DNA of 64,000 nucleotides from Patellaria atrata CBS 101060. Its lineage: Eukaryota > Ascomycota > Dothideomycetes > Patellariales > Patellariaceae. The position numbers and the translations under genes are program-made. The stretch is from assembly GCA_010093705.1 (NCBI GenBank), contig MU006107.1, forward strand, positions 294,031-358,030. The letters run 5' to 3'. Shown piece by piece: positions 34,731 to 46,600 of the stretch. The notes under the pieces are model-generated. The model worked only from the letters and a program-made list of their open reading frames with translations, had not been told where the DNA came from and did no database searches. The number at the start of each line of letters is the position of its first letter. The stretch's first letter is position 1.

Positions 34731-37538
34731 CTAGAATATGAATTTTCCACCACAATAGATGCAGACGTCGCACGCCGCAAGAAGTAATACCGCTAGTGTA
34801 GGTTGCTGCAGAGCGCTTGCAGCAGCAGCTGGCGCATCAGCCATGATAGTATCTCCCGCTTGCATCCTCAATTCTGCATCTCTAAGGATATAGTGAGGTT
34901 TCAGATACTGTTTCTTACAAAGGCCACAGTACCTCGACACCCTTGGTTCTTGGATAGCCATAAAGGTGAGACCACATCGCACTAGATTGAGTCAGCTTGG
35001 AATTATCGAAATTCGAGAAGAATTTCTTACCATATTGATGCCCGCGTAGACACCTTGCCCAGTCCAAGCTCTCGAACCGGATTTTCTCGTCGCAGATCTC
35101 ACATAACTCATGTTGATCATCCGTTTGCGCTTCAACCGATTCCCTCAACGTCCCAGATGGTGATACTGAGTCTAGATATTTGCATCCAGCGTGAAAATTT
35201 GAATATATTTGTTCACTTGCAACATCGGTCGCAGGAAGATATGTCTTTAATACGGCTGCTGAAGTAAGGCTGATAATGATGGGTACTCGTAGTTCCGCCA
35301 CGGGCTTATCCAACGGTTGAAGTAGTGAAATTAAGATACTCGACCGTGCTTGGGCTAAGACATCTTTGTCGTACATCTGCGCCCGCAAATATTCGACTAG
35401 AGTACTAGTATTCCAACCGTCCAGTTGCTCCAGAATGCTGGTATCACTGCTAAAAGCATTAGAAAAACTTTCTGTCAGGGAGTTATTACTTTTCTTCAAA
35501 CGAATCACACAAGCAGTGCTTATCCACTCGTTCAAAACTCATCATAGGGATGTTCTGTGCAAAAAAGGGTACTGAATGTAATAAGTTCGGAATAGCCCAG
35601 TAATGAGGACTTACAAGTCTACAGTTCGTGTGCTATCTTTCGACTGTTGAGCTTCAGAGATAACACTAAAGCCTTGGGCAAAGCAGAATTGCTTAACCAA
35701 AGATTCAGCGGTAACAGCTCTATCCTCGACGTTATATACGCTGTTACTGAGCCACCTCCTAAGACTGAACAGCATCGTCTCCGCGCTAATGTCTTCAACG
35801 GGTGTTATTAAGAGAACATTCGTTTCTCAAAGGGTCTTCCTACTAACCTTGCACTTTCGAGAGACCCCCTTTTTCAGGTAATCTGAAATGGTCACTTTGG
35901 TCACTGAGCTTATTAACTGCTATGACACTTCGTTGGCCGGACTGAACTGTATAGTGAACCATATCGCTCGGATGTACGCTCACACATGATACGATAAGGT
36001 CACCCAATGGTGATGAAGCAAGACCCCAAGTCTTAGCTTGTGCATTACCATAAAGGTCGTGTTCCGCGCTGAAGAGTGCGATACTCTCATTGATTTGGCT
36101 TTGCCATGCCGGTATATCGTTAGATTGTATATCTTCCAAAGTGACTGTCAAATTGGTTGTCGGCGCAGTAGCTCCAGAGAGATGTGATGTAAAGTGGACG
36201 CTAATAACTCCTTTATTGACGCCTAAAGCCACACCTAGAATAGTGTTAGTTATAGGTAATTGATAAAGTGTGGATGTCTAACCAGAAATGTCGTCCCATC
36301 GCCCGTCCAAATGGTGGTGATACGCTCTGGATGCTTTTCTGGGATACACAGGAACACTTATCGCTGTCGCTCTCTCCGATTCAAAAACTAAGATAGTATC
36401 AACAGCGACGCCTTTGCTCCTAGGTATCCACAGAAGAGGTGCGCTGAATTGTCTATTTATGTCGAAAGTGGAACCAAATTGAAAATCTGGCATATCTTCC
36501 GCGTCTCCCAGTATCTTTATGGTTGTAGCCGAGTCAATATGATATGCACCAATATGCTTGAAGCCAAGAGTCGAACTAGTTGCAAACGCAATACAACTGA
36601 TAGCGAATAGTTCTGTATTGTCCTCACTATAAGCAAGGCTTTCCTCACGCAAAAGTTCTCCAGGGGAGGACCAAGCACTCCAGGTTAGCTTATCAACTGT
36701 CGGCAAAGGCCCTATGGTATCAATAATCTCGTCAAAATTGAGCCGAGGGTCCGCGGAAATTCTGCTTTTAAAGTGGAATAAGACATTTCCTGTCCATTTC
36801 GAAAGCGCGTCGAAGCAAGAGTAAGGGGACCGAATCCTGATGATGAAGACCTCACCGTAGTCATTCGCGATAGCAATTAATTGGCCATCATAACGAATGC
36901 TCTTCTGGGGTTTGAAGCCGTTAATCGTTCTATTATCCTGTAAAGTGGGGCTCCAGGTAAATGCCCGTATGCGTGTTCTCAATCGCCAGACATTGCCTTC
37001 ATTTCCACCACCAGACGCGGGAGTGTTTTCTAGGCCAGAGACATAGTGTTTCAAAACCTTGTTTACAACCAATCCTCGTTTCCAGTTAGATGCATGAGAA
37101 GGATTGCCTTCTGCCGTCCAGATTGATAATGCAAGATTTGAAGTTAAGACAGCTAACGCGCAGCGGCGATGCTGTGCTAGACCTGGAGGCGACCATTCTA
37201 AGTCAATCACGTGGCTCGTGGAAATTTCTTCACCAATTGAGAAAACTCGCATGCTAGAAGGCTCATGCATAGGGAGTTCATCTTGACTCCAGGTATTAGT
37301 TCGAATTTGCAAAGATTCCCACTGTTTGTTTAAAGCAACAAATGCATCATTATCATCGCTGAATGGTTTCAGATTAGGAATCTAAGAACAATGTTAGGCG
37401 CTAATTCATCAAAGTTGTGGTGATACCGACGAGGACGTAAATGTGCTCGCCTGCTGCAATTGCAAGTTGACAATCTTTGGACCAGTGGATGCAGTTAAGA
37501 ACCGACGGCCAGAAGTGGACAACAGTATTTCCAATCAT
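34731..37538 (-). CDS. TFIIIC subunit: WD-like delta N-terminal domain plus C-terminal TFIIIC zinc finger
   Basis: Six exons: 37538-37431, 37381-36283, 36234-35848, 35792-35615, 35449-35031 and 34981-34731. The total is 2442 bases, 813 residues, in frame. The N-terminal half has WD-like blades (NCIHWSKDCQLAIAAGEHIYVL, VIDLEWSPPG), as in TFIIIC delta-type subunits (human GTF3C4; fission yeast Sfc9). The C-terminus has the TFIIIC zinc-finger pattern CEICDEKI...CLRGHQYVRCGLTF...YCGLCKKQYL...CDVCIYCGGKF. TFIIIC recognises A and B boxes of tRNA genes for RNA polymerase III in the nucleus. Intron 4 (35614-35450, 165 bases) is longer than the others and was fixed by the need to avoid stops. The first donor (GTCGGT) is weak, so the 5' end is the least certain part. 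Confidence 0.85.
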
Positions 37539-38051
37539 TTTTAGGAGAGAATGAGCGGCAAGTTTGCCGACAAGGAATATTGAACCTACATCTTTGGATT
37601 ATAGGAGGCACAAGAGGGTTAAGACGCGCCTCTGAATGTTCAATTCACTACAATCTAGCGCGAGAATTCCTCCGAGATTGCTCCGATCACGTACTGTAAG
37701 GTACGGTACGGAGGTTTGGAGTAGTCAGCCTCCAACCGAAGGGCTCATCAATACCCCTTAAGTTCCCCTTTTCCCCGTACTCCGTACTAACTGTACAGCA
37801 TATTTTTTCAAGAAAATTTCACATGAGATCCATAATTTGTACAATTGGATACATTGATCGGAGAGGAACCATCTAGCCACCTATATCGGAGATACCAATC
37901 CATGAAGTCCTCGCTCGATGATATGTGAGTATAACCAGAAACAACGTTTCCAGTAACTTAAACCTTACGGTATTTCCTTACCAGACACGACAGTACATCG
38001 TCAAGATCCAGTACGACTGATGGAGAACAAGATCTCCTCACCACCTATAGT
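37539..38051. other. Intergenic, TFIIIC subunit upstream region
   Basis: About 510 bases between the TFIIIC start and the NYN gene stop. It contains GTAC-rich text at 37690-37710 and 37775-37800. A plus-strand ATG at 37901 is followed by a canonical GTGAGT donor and a CTTACCAG acceptor, but the continuation runs antisense to the NYN gene; see findings. Confidence 0.35.
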
Positions 38052-40067
38052 TTAGGTGTTGATCAAATCCTCCAAATAGTCATCCAGCTCGATGATGCGG
38101 AACTGTTCTCCCCACTGCTGGCGGAAGGCGGACTTGTTATAAGCAGCGCTAATATTATGACGCCAGCCCACAAGTTCGACCTTCCAGCCTTTCTTCAGTG
38201 CCCTTTCCACCATTCGCAAGAACCCTTGCGAGTACTCAGCCTCAGCTGCATCTCCCGTTGCAAGGACCATCGTCGTTGGTTTATCTACGTCGACAACACT
38301 CTCCAGGATCTTAAGGTGCAAAATCTCATCAACTCCTTGTTCGACCCATTTTGGAGGCGCGAGTTCCTTAGTACCAACAGCGCCCGTAATTTCAGAGCCG
38401 CTGTTACCACTATTCTCGTTCCCAGGGTATCTTCGCCTCGTTCCAGGGAAACTATTCTTGAAGAACTTTTGACGTTCAGTGAGCTCCCTAGCTTTGTAGA
38501 CCTTATCCAAAATATTAGTCTCGTAACCAACTACGGAAGCCATTTCAAAGGCAGGGAGAGAAGGTAATGATCCAGCCAGAACCCGTTTCGCCACAGGACG
38601 ACGACGTTCAACCAACAATACGAAAGCATCAAATGAAATATCTTGGAATTCTGTTCTATATTGAACAGGAATTCCTTGAGCGCGTTTAAGTGAATCATTG
38701 AATCCAATCCAGATATTGGAAAAATCTACAAAGACATGTATCCCTTGAGGGGAAGCCGCATGGTTGACCAGTTGAACAGGAGAAACTAGGGAAGCTAAAT
38801 CCTCACCAAAGTTGAAGATCAACTTTAAAAGGAGATGGTAATGACGATCGGCACCATTTCTTACAGTCAAAGGACCAAGTTTCGTTGGTGCTTTTCGTAC
38901 TGGGAGCCCTTGTGTGTGGACAGGGGCAGAAACATGTGAGGATAACGATGCTACCGGGTTAGGGACTGAGTTTTGTACCATTTTTTGCTTGGTTTGGCTT
39001 GGAGGCGGAACGTGGGACGGAGTCAAGCTAGTTGGTGGTTTATGTGTGTTTGATTCATGAGCTTGGCCATTTAGCTTCGCTGGTGTAGACGAGTTTATGC
39101 TCTTCGCAGGAGTGGACGACTTCATGTTCTTCGTCGGGGTACTAGGGGCACTCGGGGAATCAGCAACGACAGTAGATGTCTTCTTCTTCGAAGGTTTCTG
39201 CTGAATAAGCTTTGCAGAAACAGACTTTGGAGGAGAGGAAGCTTCAGTCTGTTGAGAAACCTTTTCCAAGTCCTTTTTAGGCCCATCGATAATCGTAGGT
39301 TTGGAGGCGTTCTTTTTGCCTTTAACAGTTGAGGTGGGAATTGCCGAGATAGACTTTGAACGAAGGTTATATCGATGCTGCGGTTCATCCTTGACTGATA
39401 CTACTTGCGGCAGAATTGAATGAGTACTGGCTTTGCGGGCTGGAGCATCGTGCTGTTTCTTCGATTCAGTTTCAGAATCAAAGTTGCGAACAAATTTGGC
39501 CTTTTCCTTCTCTAAGCGTGCCAGTCGCTTCTTTTCCTTCTTCCTTTGTCTCTTGCTAAGTGTTGTAGGTGTAGAGACCTCGAGGGACGGCAGTTCAGCT
39601 TTCGAATCTTCTTCCTTAGAGTCCGATTCTACTTCATTCTGCCACTTGACAGACTTGACCGTCATTGGGGGTATAGAATAAGTTGCTCCATCTGAAGCGT
39701 AGCCGCGCGCCTGATCGCCTTCAACGCTGTTCAAGTTTGGCTTGTCTGGAACTCGGTCTACTTCGGACGTAGTTGAATCATTTTTGACAGCAGAGGGTGA
39801 TAGTGGTGGCGGTACGATGGCCTCAACATTACCCAAGAAACCCCACACCCGCGCAAAATCACCCAGGCTCTTACTTTCTGCCTTATTTCCGATCGTTGTC
39901 TTGCCAAGCGCACTCTCTTCGTGATAGATCGTCCCATTCGTCTTAGAAGCTGGCGAGGGGGATGACAGAGTGTTTATAAGCGCGAGGGCGTCGGAAAAGT
40001 CCCATGCTTTCGAAGAACGCTTTGGAACCATAGATGGCCCCGAAGCTACGGCGTAGGCTGCAGTCAT
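38052..40067 (-). CDS. NYN (PIN-like) domain protein
   Basis: A single exon of 671 residues. Residues 1-400 are polar, low in complexity and rich in Lys, Ser, Pro and Thr, with a basic stretch (KRQRKKEKKRLARLEKEKAK) and repeated TPAKSINSSTPAK-like text. The NYN domain occupies about 440-665, starting at HVFVDFSNIWIGF with its first acidic residue. It continues with VLATGDAAEAEYSQGFL (second acidic site) and KGWKVELVGWRHNISAAYNK. NYN domains are PIN-fold nucleases or RNA binders; the conserved aspartates suggest ribonuclease activity, which is an inference. Fungal proteins of this layout are uncharacterised. The start is the first ATG in frame. Nuclear or nucleolar location is plausible from the basic tract. 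Confidence 0.82.
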   Translation of the reverse strand: MTAAYAVASGPSMVPKRSSKAWDFSDALALINTLSSPSPASKTNGTIYHEESALGKTTIGNKAESKSLGDFARVWGFLGNVEAIVPPPLSPSAVKNDSTTSEVDRVPDKPNLNSVEGDQARGYASDGATYSIPPMTVKSVKWQNEVESDSKEEDSKAELPSLEVSTPTTLSKRQRKKEKKRLARLEKEKAKFVRNFDSETESKKQHDAPARKASTHSILPQVVSVKDEPQHRYNLRSKSISAIPTSTVKGKKNASKPTIIDGPKKDLEKVSQQTEASSPPKSVSAKLIQQKPSKKKTSTVVADSPSAPSTPTKNMKSSTPAKSINSSTPAKLNGQAHESNTHKPPTSLTPSHVPPPSQTKQKMVQNSVPNPVASLSSHVSAPVHTQGLPVRKAPTKLGPLTVRNGADRHYHLLLKLIFNFGEDLASLVSPVQLVNHAASPQGIHVFVDFSNIWIGFNDSLKRAQGIPVQYRTEFQDISFDAFVLLVERRRPVAKRVLAGSLPSLPAFEMASVVGYETNILDKVYKARELTERQKFFKNSFPGTRRRYPGNENSGNSGSEITGAVGTKELAPPKWVEQGVDEILHLKILESVVDVDKPTTMVLATGDAAEAEYSQGFLRMVERALKKGWKVELVGWRHNISAAYNKSAFRQQWGEQFRIIELDDYLEDLINT

Positions 40068-41213
40068 AAGATAGAAGATATGTGTTTTAGTCGCGCGTAT
40101 ATGTTAGAGGGTTGGATCTGACTCTTATTAATGATGGTTCGGCTTGAGGTTTGTTTCATCAATTTACTTACCAGATAGGCGAGACTTGTGTTTGCACTTA
40201 GAGTATTCCAGGTGAATAACCATGTTAATATTTGCGTGGAAATTGAACGAGATTGAAGTTTTCAATTTGTACGGAAGAAGAGACGGTGTAATGGAATAAG
40301 TACAACCTAAGTACCTTACCGTATGTTGTTGACTTCAGGTTGTGGTAAGCGGGGCGAAGTTTGACTGCGGCAGCTGAGTCATTGCAAACGCACATCTCAG
40401 CCACGGTTCTGGTCTTGGCGAACGAGCGGTTATGCCGACCCGTGCCGTAGAACCTAACCGTGCCGATCCGACTCCACATTTCAGAACTGCTCTCAAACGA
40501 ATTCTTGGTTCTACCTAAATGTATTGGCGATGGGCGATAATAACTGACTCTTCGTTTATTATCAGCTTCATTATCGCGGTGACGTTTATTAACACTGTGC
40601 CCCTTGCTCTACACTCACCGGCGACTTCTCGAACCTGAAGTATCGTTAACAGATTTGCGTACAGTCTGCAATAATGTTCACAGCCTACTTCATCCTGTAC
40701 AATTAGGTCAAATGACAACTTTTGACTCATAGTATAATAGGCCAGGAACTGTCGTCAAAGGTAGAGACATATATTTACCTAACATTCTGTACGGCACAGC
40801 TTAGAAGCTCAGGGGTCTCAAAGCTTCGTTATCACAACTTGAAGTTAGTAGGTTATGCTAAAGGGTGATATTATGTGATGAGTAGTAATGCATACTATAG
40901 GCTCAGTACCTATCATAATACTTGGAGATTCAAGGGCGTAGATCGGACCGTTGTGTATTAGGAGAGTCTATCAGGGTTTCCTTAGTTGGATGAATGAATG
41001 TCTGCTGGAAATACGTTAGTCTTGGATAGGAATGTGCTATATAAGTGTGCTGGACTGTCCTTAAGTGGTGAGGAGTCTTCCTGATGTTAGCATCGCATCC
41101 GTAATGAACGCAGAACCTCATCATGGATAACCGCCACCACCTCTACAGCCTCGACCAGCGTCTACACCTCCATCAACTCCATCCGCATATGCACCTCCAA
41201 CTTTCCTTTCGTG
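40068..41213. other. Intergenic stretch, no gene supported
   Basis: About 1.1 kb, AT-rich, with the NYN gene promoter at its left end. Short open frames occur on both strands without domains. No repeat or RNA gene was recognised. Confidence 0.4.
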
Positions 41214-41603
41214 TTAGAAGGTCCTCGTTATCTTCCTCTTCGGTTCCACGGGTTGAGCATCAATATCAGGGACATCATGAATCCGGGTACGACTCTGTAT
41301 TCTGTAGTTAAATGTGACCCAAACAATCGCATGGACAATAGCAACAAGCCAGAGGAATAATATTGCAGCGATGTTAAAGGCAACATACACTGTTCTCGAT
41401 ACTCCATCTGTCCCTCTTCGCCGATAAGAGGGAGCAACGCGAAACACAACCGGCGGAAAAATAAGTGCTACGAGTATTAGGGCTAGGTACTGTACGTCAC
41501 TGATTGGTGTCTCTTGTAAGGTTTCCTCGTACCAGTTGTATCCAGATTGATAGATGGATGAGGCGAGTCTGGTCTCTGTTGTACGTCTCTGCTGACGCTT
41601 TGC
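41214..41603 (-). CDS. Pmp3/UPF0057-like small membrane protein, 5' end unresolved
   Basis: A minus-strand frame stays open for about 129 codons but has no ATG, so at least one 5' exon must exist or the gene is damaged. It reads YLALILVALIFPPVVFRVAP, then a charged turn, then AFNIAAILFLWLVAIVHAIVW, and a charged tail. The PP near the end of helix 1, the N-I in helix 2 and the IxHAxxxV end match the plasma-membrane proteolipid Pmp3 pattern, though loosely. Pmp3 proteins are small two-helix membrane proteins tied to ion homeostasis and stress. An ATG in another frame near 41676 (MSAPPDSPMK) could start exon 1, but I could not find a convincing splice pair. A decayed gene is the main alternative. 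Confidence 0.4.
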   Translation of the reverse strand, partial: AKRQQRRTTETRLASSIYQSGYNWYEETLQETPISDVQYLALILVALIFPPVVFRVAPSYRRRGTDGVSRTVYVAFNIAAILFLWLVAIVHAIVWVTFNYRIQSRTRIHDVPDIDAQPVEPKRKITRTF

Positions 41604-42545
41604 TCATAAGAAGAGGGTTTGGATTGACTAGAGGAGCATGTTCTGTGGTTTTCATGGGTGAATCTGGTGGCGCGGACATTAGGCTCAACTGAGGTTCTCA
41701 TATTAGAATGTGTTTTGGGCCGAAGAGGGAGAATACTAATGCACTATTTCCTTAGTGAGAGTTGATCTCGCGTGGTCGACCGGATTTCGAGAGTTGAGGT
41801 CCACTTATACTTGTTATGTGCAAGTATACTCCGGTGTGGTAATACTGTACACTTCTTCTACCCGCAGGTTCTACAGGACCGAGCAATGATTCTGCATGGA
41901 GAGAACAACAAGAGTATAGCTCCTAGTGACATGCCTTGGGGAAAGGCGGAATCCCCGTGGTTTCTCGAGTATATGGCCTTGTAATCCTAGGCTTCTTACT
42001 TAATGGGACGACAAGAATGAGTGTGTTGAGTCACGTCTCCCAACGGCAACCTGGGGGGAGTAACTAAAGTAATCTTAGCAATGTGTATATGCATCCGATA
42101 ATAGTTACATACCCTTCGGATCTACCTCGTATGAAAGGTGGGAAACTCGGGATCTGGAGAAGTATGTGATTTAGAACGAAAAGATATAGATCGTGAATGA
42201 TGGGTCTTTACTGGGAGTACGGAAAAGTGTGATTTTGATGGATTGTAGAACGGGGAGGGGATACAAGTTGGTTTAATCGGACCTTCCTAGGAGAATGAAT
42301 GGAACAACTCGTCTAAGACCACGCTCTCCTTTGATTGCTTTCTCAGCACAAGGTAACTACCATTAGTCCTGTTGCCTCATTTTAGAATTTGATCGCTGAT
42401 TAAGGATCAACAGATACCTTATTGACCATAGGCCTTAATGGAGACCATCACTTTGGAGACTTTGAAAAGCAAGGCGGGGAAATATTCATTTCCGCCATTG
42501 GATAAGTCCGTGAAGCACAGCAAAACATTAATATGATTTGAACGT
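41604..42545. other. Intergenic stretch, no gene supported
   Basis: About 940 bases between the Pmp3-like segment and the carnitine carrier stop. It may hold the missing 5' part of the Pmp3-like gene near 41620-41700. Otherwise nothing was recognised. Confidence 0.35.
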
Positions 42546-43681
42546 CTAATCAAACATCTTCGAAAATGCCTTATGTGCCAATTCCACCCCTAAGAAGGTC
42601 GCAGCATTAGCGGGCACCGCTCTTGCAAGAGCTGGGCCAAATCCAGGGAAGAACGCTTTGATACCACCCTTTCCGTAGACTTCCCTTACCACACCACCTA
42701 TCGTAGGTCTGCCTTCAGCACTTTGTAACCTGCTCTTAACGCTATCTATGGGGAAAACTGGTATCCACATAGCAACACCAGCTGCACCTCCTGCCACCAT
42801 TACAGCGGATAAGCTCAATTCACCTGGAGACCCATCCTCTTTCTTAGGAGTCAGTCGTCTCTTGATCACTTCGTATGTCGCGAAGTATGCTGCTGATCCC
42901 GGACCGTCTCTTGCGAGGGTCATTGCGCTTCCTCTGAATACGCTCCTAATGCCTCCCTCCTTGTATAGCTGTCTGACTACGTCTATACCCCCGCTATACT
43001 TGGGTTTCTCGCCCGGTTTCAGCTCCTTCTGACCCTGGATCTGTAGGAGTACCTTGACGCGTTCGAAGGGAGCGGTGATTGCAGTCATCGGGATTGCGGA
43101 GAAGAAGCCGGCTGCTGATACTTGCGCGACACTGTATTGGTTTTTTTCTACTGTTGAGAAGGTTTTGACGAGGTTCTTGCCCATGTCGTAGCCCTGTAGC
43201 TTGTCAATGGATAGTCTACTATCTTATTACTGATTGTTACTGATTGTTACATACCCAGAAACTCACGGCGACTGTTTAGATGTTAGCTAGGATCCACATT
43301 GGAGCTGTTGGGAGCTATCACTTACACATGGGAGTTACTCCCACCAACGGTGCCGATACGCCAGCATAGAGACCCTAAGAAGCTTTAACATGGCATCCCA
43401 AGCTACAGCACAATAGTACATACTCTTCTTAAACCTTCTCTTGCTATTGTTTTTCTCACCACATCAATTGCGCCTGAATAAACCCCTTTCTCCGCAGTCT
43501 GCATTCGGACCTTGACCAGATCGAAAGGATGTCCCACAATAACAGCACACACACCACCTACACCGCCGGCAGCCAGCGCCCTCAAGCTGTGGAGCGAGCT
43601 CTTGGTAGCTTCCACCACATCTTCCTTCACTTCTTGCGCCGAGGGGAGCTCGACTTTGGGCACTGACGGTGCTTCAGGCAT
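42546..43681 (-). CDS. crc1: Mitochondrial carnitine/acylcarnitine carrier
   Basis: Four exons, 43681-43424, 43374-43326, 43271-43255 and 43193-42546, give 323 residues. Exon 3 is a 17-base microexon encoding most of AVSFW. Three mitochondrial-carrier signatures are present: HPFDLVKVRMQ, APFERVKVLLQ and FPIDSVKSRLQ, each followed by the GG-x-x-R/G amphipathic element. The carrier exchanges acylcarnitines for carnitine across the inner mitochondrial membrane, feeding acetyl and acyl units to mitochondria during growth on fatty acids or acetate (yeast Crc1, Aspergillus AcuH). The RVKVLLQIQG and RGSAMTLARDGPGSAAYF blocks support the carnitine subgroup. The start at 43681 (MPEAPSVPKV) is the first true ATG; codons upstream are open only by chance. 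I am highly confident. Confidence 0.93.
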
Positions 43682-46600
43682 TATGGCGGGGGTTACTGAC
43701 AATGAGGGGTAGGAATCAACCGGAACAATCAGTATAGATTCCAGAGAGGAGAGTAAAGCTAGAGGCAGGTATCCAAAAGAAAGATGCTATCTAAATATTG
43801 TCATCTGGAGTAATGGCATTATTGGCAAAGAGCCGCTGATGTAGCGTAGTCTAGGCATGTTGATGTTTAGCTCTGCCGATTTGTCCTCGGTTCAAAGGGC
43901 AAAAGCTCTCCTAAAACTCCCAAGCACTTGGGCAGCCGAACAGCCATGACAGCGCACTTCCTTTCCTCAAACCACGATTCTCCTCATATTTTCTTTTGCC
44001 GATTGTGCGAAAAGATGAACTCAAAATTCGGCCAGAACTCTTTGTCTGCGAAACCGGACTGTGATAGAAGGCATAAGAGCCTCAATCCTCCGCTCACCCT
44101 GTCTTGTGCTTTCGGACGGTTTTGGCATCAAAGAGAGCTAGAAAAGCATGTTTCGAAACAACTGCCAAAATACACCAACAGCAGAACAGCTATCCCATTT
44201 CACATGCATCAAACAAAATACCATTATGATGCTTCGAATTGGTATCTAGATTGCACCATACACACAACAGACCTATCCAATGTCTCCGACCCGCTGGATC
44301 TACGCCAATCCTCCAACAAAAGTCCCACCAAGTCCAGAGCCTACAATGAGATCGAAAAATTGGCGATCTCGCATGCATCCCCATTCCTAGAGGATCATGA
44401 GGCTCTCACGGCTTCAAAAATAGCTCCCCTTACAGGAAACAATCGTAAGGTGGCTACTGAACGATCCCGGTTCGAATATGACCCTGCTTAATGCACCGAT
44501 GTAGGGTGAATCCGACGCTGTGGAGAGTATTCTATTTCTCTCCTTTTGAATTTACGTCTATTTGCTAGTTGGAGTAATTCCCAGCGACTCCTGTAAGGCT
44601 GAAGCTCGTACAGTAAGAATTACCGGCTTTCCTGTTATGGCTCTATTAATTAGTACTGTCGGGTGTTTTCGACCCCAGACGTTGTATTGTGTATTTGTAT
44701 CACCTCCCCACAACGATCCTAGTTCCGCCCTCTTTCGCCAGTGGAAAATGCTTATACCGATTGTTTACTCAGCTTCCGGTGAAGAACTTTTTCCCGTGTC
44801 TTCTAGTTCATGTTATCCATTTCTGTCGTTTCGTTACTGCTGTGCCGTATTCCCCCGTCATGCCCCTGTCTCCCGGCCTGAGACATCTCTGCTTCTCCCC
44901 AAATCGTCTTGTATTCATTTTCATCCATTCTCCAAGTTGACTCATAGACTCAACAACGAGCAGGTCACCAAGAATAGGCACATCCCCTCTATACTCCCTC
45001 TTGATGATCATGGACACCTCGCCTTAGGATACAGTAACGCGATGATAATGGCCCCTTCACATATCCCTCCCCTTGTCCATCTCGCATATTCTCGCATGCA
45101 AGTCACTATTTCCCAATCGCCCTCCGTTTCCTATCCTGATCCCACCTCCATAACGAATCTTCAGCGATCAGTTTCCCCCTCCATGCCTACCCCTTTCCCC
45201 ACCACAGATGTATCAGGGGAGATGAAAAGCAGCGGGCAAGTTATGAAAGCGGAGGTATTCCCTTTTATTGACTGAGATCAAGCGGTCTGGGCGCAGGTAT
45301 CAATGAAATACCCTTCAATCACGGCACTCCCAAATCGTTGTACAGTTCCATAGCCCAGACCTCCCGCCGAACTCTACAAAGCCCAGAATCTCACAGTCAG
45401 AATTGCCCGAACATTACAGCACAGGAAAGTGTCGTCTATTCGTCACTATCCGTAATACTAAGCAGCTTTACCATCACCATACATATGAAGGAAAGTACCA
45501 TATTCCCAAATTTACCAAGTCCACAACCCTCTGTACAGGCATGTCGGAACTCTACTCAGACTCAAGCGTACAGGGGGTACCAGTTCTCTGAAAGCGGAAG
45601 GGTACGCACAAGGGATGGAAACAGACACGGGTGAGATATTCGCCGAATGCGATGGTACGCGGCATCCCCGAAATAGAAAAACCGTTCAGATAGATCTTCC
45701 CGTAGCTAGTAGATTTTCTCAGATCTTCAAATTAGCTTAATGTTCATACTCACGATTTTGCACCAAAGTCAGGGAGCAAGTTCATGTAATGTTGACGTTT
45801 TGGCTGATTGCTATGTACAAATTGTCCGCATCCTCGTTGTGATCGTAAGAGAGAAAACATAAATTTCTTCACTTCCCTCGTGAAGGAAAAAGTCCGAGGC
45901 GCCTTTCCCGTAGACCCATAACTAGGAAATGTCGAGTAAATCGGTACTCCAAAGCGCGCTCATTTCTTAACCCAAGACAGAAACGCAGAATTTAGCCGCC
46001 GTCGTAGATGCGAAAACATCAAGATCCAACGCCGTATACAATGCTTTGCGGCCTTCTAACCTCCAGAAACGATATTTATATAATTGGAAACGAGAGACGA
46101 TTCCTGGCGTGGAATGTGTATATTGCAAAATTGAAGACGAGTGGGATTTGAGAGGAAATAGTATATCGAAAATGAGACGCGATGATATAAACAGGGAAGC
46201 GAATGTGGGCATATTGATACAACTAGCGAGCGGAATCGATGTCGGTGAGGACGGGGATATCCTTGTAGAAAGTTGGATACATGAAGAGAATAACGTAACG
46301 GAAGGAAAGGAAAGTGGGCGTGGACACGTTGAAATCGTAAATGAGCGTTGGAGACTGTGAGTCGTAGACTAGACACATGAAGTCGTTGGTGATGATTATG
46401 AAAGAACGTGGGGTATCCTGATGAGGACATGTATGTACAGAATATAGTGAGTGTGGAGGCCCTGACGAGGACTGGTATACGTGAAGACGATAAAGGGCGT
46501 GAGTCTCCGAAGACGGAGTGGTGGATGATCGTAGAGAAAAGCCGTAAAGTTCCCGTAACTAGCATAAACGAGCGTATAGAATCGTAAGACATTATCTCAT

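Noticed and set aside
43946-44491. Plus-strand open frame of about 181 codons upstream of the carnitine carrier
   Set aside because: No recognisable domain, no clear promoter spacing, and composition like the surrounding non-coding DNA. The end resembles a tRNA T-loop (GGTTCGAATAT) but the stem does not pair.
44562-45275. Plus-strand open frame of about 237 codons
   Set aside because: Begins without an ATG, lies in a pyrimidine-rich stretch that naturally lacks stops, and shows no motif.
46410-46450. Hammerhead-ribozyme core CTGATGA
   Set aside because: The second conserved core segment GAAA and a closing stem are absent at the required position. Kept only as a hairpin observation.
46056-46592. 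Minus-strand open frame of 178 codons
   Set aside because: The complement of a purine-rich hairpin region, so open by composition; no domain and several overlapping frames.
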